The notes under the pieces: generated by a model | Databases searched by the model: none | Told to the model about the DNA's origin: nothing | What the model saw: the letters and a program-made list of their open reading frames with translations, nothing else | Made by a program: the position numbers and the translations under genes | From: an uncultured bacterium | GTDB taxonomy: Bacteria; Gemmatimonadota; Gemmatimonadetes; Longimicrobiales; RSA9 | Direction: 5' to 3' | NCBI GenBank assembly: GCA_937995995.1 | Contig: CALKIP010000184.1 | Span: 1 to 18,648, forward strand | DNA length: 18,648 nt | Part shown: piece after piece, positions 15,382 to 18,648 of the stretch | Position numbering within the stretch: position 1 is the stretch's first letter | How the letters are laid out: each line of letters starts with the position of its first letter

Positions 15382-16608
15382 CTACGAGATCGGGCTCGGT
15401 ATGCGGGCCCTATCTCGACCGCGTAGCCTGGGGTGAACCACGCGGCAAAGCCCGACCCCACCGCCGATCCCCGCCAGCGCCGCCAGATAGCCCGCGACAG
15501 ACGTGGGCAGGAGACCCGTCATCACCGGGATCACGGCGAGCCCGACGACGGCGCCGCCCACAGCGATCACGGCGTCGCGCCGCCGTCGCAGCCAGAACCC
15601 GGCAGGCACGAAGAGGCCTGCCAGCCAGCCCAGCCCGAGCAGACCACGTAGCGGGAGCGGGAAACTTCCATCGAAGTAGATCACGCTCCAGCCGTCCTCC
15701 AATCCGAAGCCCAGATCGCAGCTCCGGCGGTCGTTCACCTCGAGGCAGTACTCGCGGCCCGAGCGCCAGAAGCGCAGCCGAAGCGGGTCGCCGGCCTCGA
15801 TCCCGTGGAGCGCGTCGGGCACAGTGAGGTCCGCCTGGTCCAGTCGCAGTTCCACGGCCCTCGTCCGATGTCGCACCACCACCACCTCACCCTCCGCGCC
15901 GAGCAGGAAGATCTCGCGCTGTTGGTCGTCGAAGATGCTGAAGATCGGCGCAAGACCATCCGGTGGCGGTCCGGCGACGGCGTCGATGCGCACTTCCGCG
16001 CCCTCAGCCATGTGCCGGCGCAGCGCGTCGGAGTCGTGGACCCTCTCCGATGCGATCGGTACCCCGCCCACCGACGCCGCGACGATGCGGCCTTCATAGT
16101 GGGCCATGTTTTCGAAGCGCGCGGTCCACTGGCCGTAGTAAGTCGTCTCGGGGAGGGTTGGGGCGAGTAGTGGACCTACGCCGAGGAGGAGGCCAAGCGC
16201 GAGGGCCACGGAGGCGCGGGAGAGCCGCGATGCGTGTTGAGGTGCGGGGCGGAGCCAGCGATGCGAGGTGCGGACCAGAAGCACGCCCACCGCGGTGCCC
16301 ACGGTGTTGGTGAAGACATCGGCCAGGTTCGGGTCGCGGCCCGGGACGAAGTGCTGTACCACCTCGATCGTGAGGGAAAGGAGCGCGCCCGAAACGACCG
16401 GGCGCACCACGCCGCGACGCCCGAGGGCGAGTGCCACGCCCAGTGGGGCGAAGAGCACGATGTTGGCGAGCGCATCCGCCAGACCACGCGAGCCGCACGC
16501 CAGGCAGAAGGCGGGCCCGGGCCGGGCGCCGAGACCGCTGCCGGCGGGCGTCATCGTGGCCAGGAGGATCACGGCGAGCGCCGCACGTGCCGGCCAGTTT
16601 CGTTTCAT
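15382..16608 (-). CDS. VanZ-domain membrane protein with lectin-like C-terminal domain
   Basis: The 408-residue protein starts at ATG 16608, 11-12 bases after a GGAAGG-like site. Residues 8-115 form a VanZ domain: an N-terminal helix, ALANIVLFAPLGVALALG (46-63), then LTIEVVQHFVPGRDPNLADV (79-98) and FTNTVGTAVG, with the conserved Glu82, Gln85, Pro89-Gly-Arg, Asp97 and Asn101. A further helix near 128-147 leads to an extracytoplasmic domain (about 155-325) whose strand pattern (YYGQWTARFENMAHYEGRI, LRLRFWRSGREYCLEVNDRR) resembles LamG/concanavalin-A-like sandwiches. Two more hydrophobic helices follow at about 329-385. VanZ itself gives teicoplanin resistance in enterococci; most VanZ-domain proteins have unknown roles and many lie beside exosortase or polysaccharide genes. 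It is divergent from the deacetylase gene. Confidence 0.85.
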   Translation of the reverse strand: MKRNWPARAALAVILLATMTPAGSGLGARPGPAFCLACGSRGLADALANIVLFAPLGVALALGRRGVVRPVVSGALLSLTIEVVQHFVPGRDPNLADVFTNTVGTAVGVLLVRTSHRWLRPAPQHASRLSRASVALALGLLLGVGPLLAPTLPETTYYGQWTARFENMAHYEGRIVAASVGGVPIASERVHDSDALRRHMAEGAEVRIDAVAGPPPDGLAPIFSIFDDQQREIFLLGAEGEVVVVRHRTRAVELRLDQADLTVPDALHGIEAGDPLRLRFWRSGREYCLEVNDRRSCDLGFGLEDGWSVIYFDGSFPLPLRGLLGLGWLAGLFVPAGFWLRRRRDAVIAVGGAVVGLAVIPVMTGLLPTSVAGYLAALAGIGGGVGLCRVVHPRLRGRDRARIPSPIS

Positions 16609-16781
16609 GGAGCGCACTTTCCTTCCGCGAACTCGCGCTGATCCCGGTGCCGACGTATCCGAACGACGCCAGGTGATGGACGGCCGCAACACGACCCCGC
16701 GCGTGGCGGTCGGGAGCGTTCGAGTGTAACCCGTTGTCGCGCAACGCGCGAGGCCGGCCGTGCGAGCCTGGAGCCGCAGAC

Positions 16782-16825
16782 GCATCTCGGGGCGTCGACC
16801 TTGCGGTTCCCGCCGCCCGAGATGC
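16782..16825 (+). promoter_or_regulatory. Long inverted repeat just upstream of deacetylase start
   Basis: GCATCTCGGG-g-CG (16782-16794) and CGCCCGAGATGC (16814-16825) pair over 12 bp with one bulged G and a 19-base loop. It ends 26 bases before the preferred deacetylase start, within the 243-base divergent region. An operator or leader hairpin is possible. The rival ATG at 16822 lies in its right arm, which argues for the later start. Confidence 0.45.
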
Positions 16826-16851
16826 CTCCCCGGGCAAATCCGAATCCGAAG

Positions 16852-17724
16852 ATGAAGATGCAGAGCGACGACGTCACGCACTACTTCACGGTGGATGTGG
16901 AGGAGTTTTTCCACGTCTCCGCCCTGGAGCCGTGGATCACTCCCGCAGAGTGGGGCCGCTTCGACAGCCGGGTCGGCGACAGCATGATGCGGCTCCTCGA
17001 CATCCTGGCCGAGCGTGAGGTACGTGCGACACACTTCGTGCTCGGCTGGGTCGCCGAGCGGGATCCCGGGCTGGTGCGCACACTGGCCGAGGCGGGCCAC
17101 GAGATCGCGTCTCACGGCTGGGACCACCGCCGGGTCACGCACCAGACGCCCGAGGAATTCCGCGAGTCGGTGCGGCGCACCAAGCGCCACCTCGAGGACC
17201 TGACCGGGCGGCCGGTGCTCGGCTTCCGTGCGCCAAGCTTCTCGATCGTGCCGGGGCACGAGTGGGCGCTCGACATCCTGATCGAGGAGGGCTATCGCTA
17301 CGATTCGAGTCTCTTTCCCGTCCGGCGACGCGGCTACGGCTACGCCGACGGGGAGCGGGACCCGCACTGGCTCGAGCGCCCGTCGGGCAGGATCTACGAA
17401 GTCCCTCCCGCCACGCTGCGCCGCCTGGGCCGGAACCTCCCGGCCGCGGGGGGCGGCTATCTGAGGCTGCTTCCGTACGGCCTGGTCCGTTCGGCGTTCC
17501 GGGAGTGCACGAGGCGTGGCGTGCCGGGCACCTTCTACATCCACCCCTGGGAGCTGGACCCGGACCAGCCGCGCCTGGACGTGTCGTGGAAGACGCGCGT
17601 GCGCCACTACGGCGGGCTGCACCGCACGGCGGACCGCATCCGCGCACTCGTGCGGGAGTTTCGCTTCACGTCGATCGCGGAGTCGCTGGCGCCGAAAGAG
17701 AAAGCATGCAGGCAGCGGGCGTGA
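16852..17724 (+). CDS. XrtA-type polysaccharide deacetylase (NodB family, DUF3473-like C-terminus)
   Basis: Counting from ATG 16852 (290 residues), the NodB-fold motifs are TVDVEEFFHVS (metal and base region, Asp15/Glu17), SHGWDH (metal ligands His88 and His92), GFRAPSFSI (Arg126-x-Pro128), YRYDSSLFP and FYIHPWELD (His231). The TVDVEEFF opening and the C-terminal RHYGGLHRTADRIRALVREF segment are hallmarks of the deacetylases found with the XrtA/PEP-CTERM exosortase system, which act on N-acetyl groups of exopolysaccharide. There is no signal peptide, as is usual in this group. Starts at TTG 16801 or ATG 16822 would add only a Pro-rich extension; ATG 16858 is also possible. The formyltransferase-fold gene overlaps its 3' end. 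Confidence 0.9.
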   Translation: MKMQSDDVTHYFTVDVEEFFHVSALEPWITPAEWGRFDSRVGDSMMRLLDILAEREVRATHFVLGWVAERDPGLVRTLAEAGHEIASHGWDHRRVTHQTPEEFRESVRRTKRHLEDLTGRPVLGFRAPSFSIVPGHEWALDILIEEGYRYDSSLFPVRRRGYGYADGERDPHWLERPSGRIYEVPPATLRRLGRNLPAAGGGYLRLLPYGLVRSAFRECTRRGVPGTFYIHPWELDPDQPRLDVSWKTRVRHYGGLHRTADRIRALVREFRFTSIAESLAPKEKACRQRA

Positions 17725-18617
17725 GCACGAACATCGAAAACCAGGACCCGGATCCGGCGCCTGGGACGCGATTGGTGGAGGAAGGCATTCAAGAGGCGGG
17801 GTTGCGAGACAGCGGCTTCTCCGTCGTGATCCTTAGTTGTGGAGAACTCGGCTCGCGTGTGGCAGAGGCATTGGGGTCACTACCGGAGGTCGGGCGACTT
17901 CTGCTCGTCCTCGCGCCGTACCGGACGCGTGAGCGCAGCCTGACTCAGAAGATCCGTCATGTTCATCGGATGCAGGGAATTCGCGGCCTTGTTGGAGCCG
18001 TAGTCGGCAAGTTACGTCTCGGTGCGAGTGCGAGCTCTGCATCGGACTTTCCCCAAGCGCCGCCCGCGAGTGATCCGGTGGAATGCTGGCGCGTCAACGA
18101 CTTCCACGATCCGGATTTCCTCTCGGCCCTCCGCGAGTATGCGCCGGATCTGGGGGTCGTTGCAGGTACCTACATTCTTAAAGAGTCGGTCTTCGGCCTC
18201 CCTCGGATGGGATCGATCAACATCCACACCGGAAAGGTCCCGGAGTATCGCGGAGCCGCACCGGGGTTCTGGGAGATGTACAACGGCGAAACAGAAGTCG
18301 GTGTGACCATCCATGCGGTCGAGGCAGCCGTGGATTCCGGCATGGTGTTCCGACAGGAGCTTTTCCGTTTCAATCCGGCTCCCGACGGCGACCCTCTCGC
18401 CTACCTCGAGGAATACCGTGAGGGCGTGTTGCTGGCGAACGGCGTCAGAATGGTGAGGGAGGTCGTTCGAGACCTGGCACGCGGCACGGCGGTGGGCTGG
18501 CACCAGGATGATTCGCGCGCGCGCACCTACAAATCACCGGACTACAGGGCGATCAAGGAGCTGCGTCGAAGGGTGGCGGCTCGTCGACGGAGTGCACGGC
18601 GTGTGAGGAGGCGATGA
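17706..18617 (+). CDS. Formyltransferase-fold enzyme of polysaccharide locus
   Basis: The 303-residue protein carries the N10-formyltetrahydrofolate-dependent formyltransferase core: FSVVILSCGELGSRVAEAL (38-56), GVVAGTYILKESVFGLP (150-166), INIHTGKVPEYRGAAPGFW (171-189) and GVTIHAVEAAVDSG (199-212). Asn172, His174 and Asp210 match the catalytic Asn-His-Asp of the family. It lacks the C-terminal tRNA-binding domain of methionyl-tRNA formyltransferase, so formylation of a sugar amine or a similar small substrate is more likely. The first 37 residues are a poor match; the GTG at 17721, in a GTGA overlap with the deacetylase stop, is an alternative start. The ATG at 17706 has the better upstream purine run. 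Base composition is lower in GC than its neighbours. Confidence 0.83.
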   Translation: MQAAGVSTNIENQDPDPAPGTRLVEEGIQEAGLRDSGFSVVILSCGELGSRVAEALGSLPEVGRLLLVLAPYRTRERSLTQKIRHVHRMQGIRGLVGAVVGKLRLGASASSASDFPQAPPASDPVECWRVNDFHDPDFLSALREYAPDLGVVAGTYILKESVFGLPRMGSINIHTGKVPEYRGAAPGFWEMYNGETEVGVTIHAVEAAVDSGMVFRQELFRFNPAPDGDPLAYLEEYREGVLLANGVRMVREVVRDLARGTAVGWHQDDSRARTYKSPDYRAIKELRRRVAARRRSARRVRRR

Positions 18618-18648
18618 TCGGCTCACTTAGGAAGAGACGACTGAAGTC
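18614..18648 (+). CDS. 5' end of a further gene, cut by the window edge
   Basis: An ATG overlaps the formyltransferase stop in an ATGA arrangement and is preceded by AGGAGG at 18606-18611. Eleven codons are visible (MIGSLRKRRLK), with a basic N-terminus. The coupling suggests that the operon continues to the right. The product cannot be identified. Confidence 0.45.
   Translation, partial: MIGSLRKRRLK

Noticed and set aside
16609..17622. Upstream extension of the VanZ-type frame on the reverse strand
   Set aside because: The additional residues are antisense to the deacetylase gene and lack any domain; the ATG at 16608 gives a proper membrane N-terminus.
17706..18617. Methionyl-tRNA formyltransferase (fmt)
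   Set aside because: The C-terminal tRNA-binding domain is absent, the N-terminus is atypical, and the gene lies with polysaccharide genes and not beside def.

Overview
The window is a GC-rich (about 70% in coding stretches) piece of a diderm bacterial chromosome. It encodes an outer-membrane TonB-dependent receptor, three predicted lipoproteins and a Tat-type exported hydrolase. The Oar-like receptor with an N-terminal carboxypeptidase-regulatory domain, the style of the lipoproteins and the codon use suggest Gemmatimonadota or a related phylum. That placement is inference; the window holds no rRNA or other phylogenetic marker. No tRNA, rRNA, CRISPR array, transposase or integrase was seen.

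Layout. Positions 1-317 hold a tandem array of about eight degenerate GC-rich units of roughly 20 bp, followed by a small zinc-ribbon protein (318-635). A forward housekeeping run follows: a SirB1-type transglutaminase/TPR protein overlapping a YgfZ-type folate-binding protein, then a BON-domain protein, a small helical protein, a gamma-glutamylcyclotransferase-like protein and a Tat-exported N-acyl-D-amino-acid deacylase-like amidohydrolase. The last three are chained by 4-base stop/start overlaps. A lipoprotein and a NatA/NatB-like ABC exporter pair complete the forward block, which ends at a hairpin near 8605-8636.

On the reverse strand lies a two-gene operon: a 994-residue Oar-like TonB-dependent receptor and, one base after its stop, a 516-residue lipoprotein made of an SdrD-B-like domain plus two copies of a ~190-residue OB-fold-like module. 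The tight coupling suggests that the two proteins act together at the outer membrane.

The right third looks like the edge of a surface-polysaccharide or envelope locus. It holds a low-molecular-weight tyrosine phosphatase, a lipoprotein with a CTPGYWK motif behind a structured leader, a VanZ-domain membrane protein with a lectin-like C-terminal domain, an exosortase-associated (XrtA-type) polysaccharide deacetylase, a formyltransferase-fold enzyme of visibly lower GC, and the first codons of another gene running off the right edge. The phosphatase, deacetylase, VanZ protein and formyltransferase are types commonly found around exopolysaccharide and exosortase clusters.

The least explained items are the receptor/duplicated-lipoprotein pair, the 5' GC-rich array with a near-identical dispersed copy 8.5 kb away, a 19-bp operator-like dyad before the phosphatase, and two long inverted repeats in the leaders of the CTPGYWK lipoprotein and the deacetylase.
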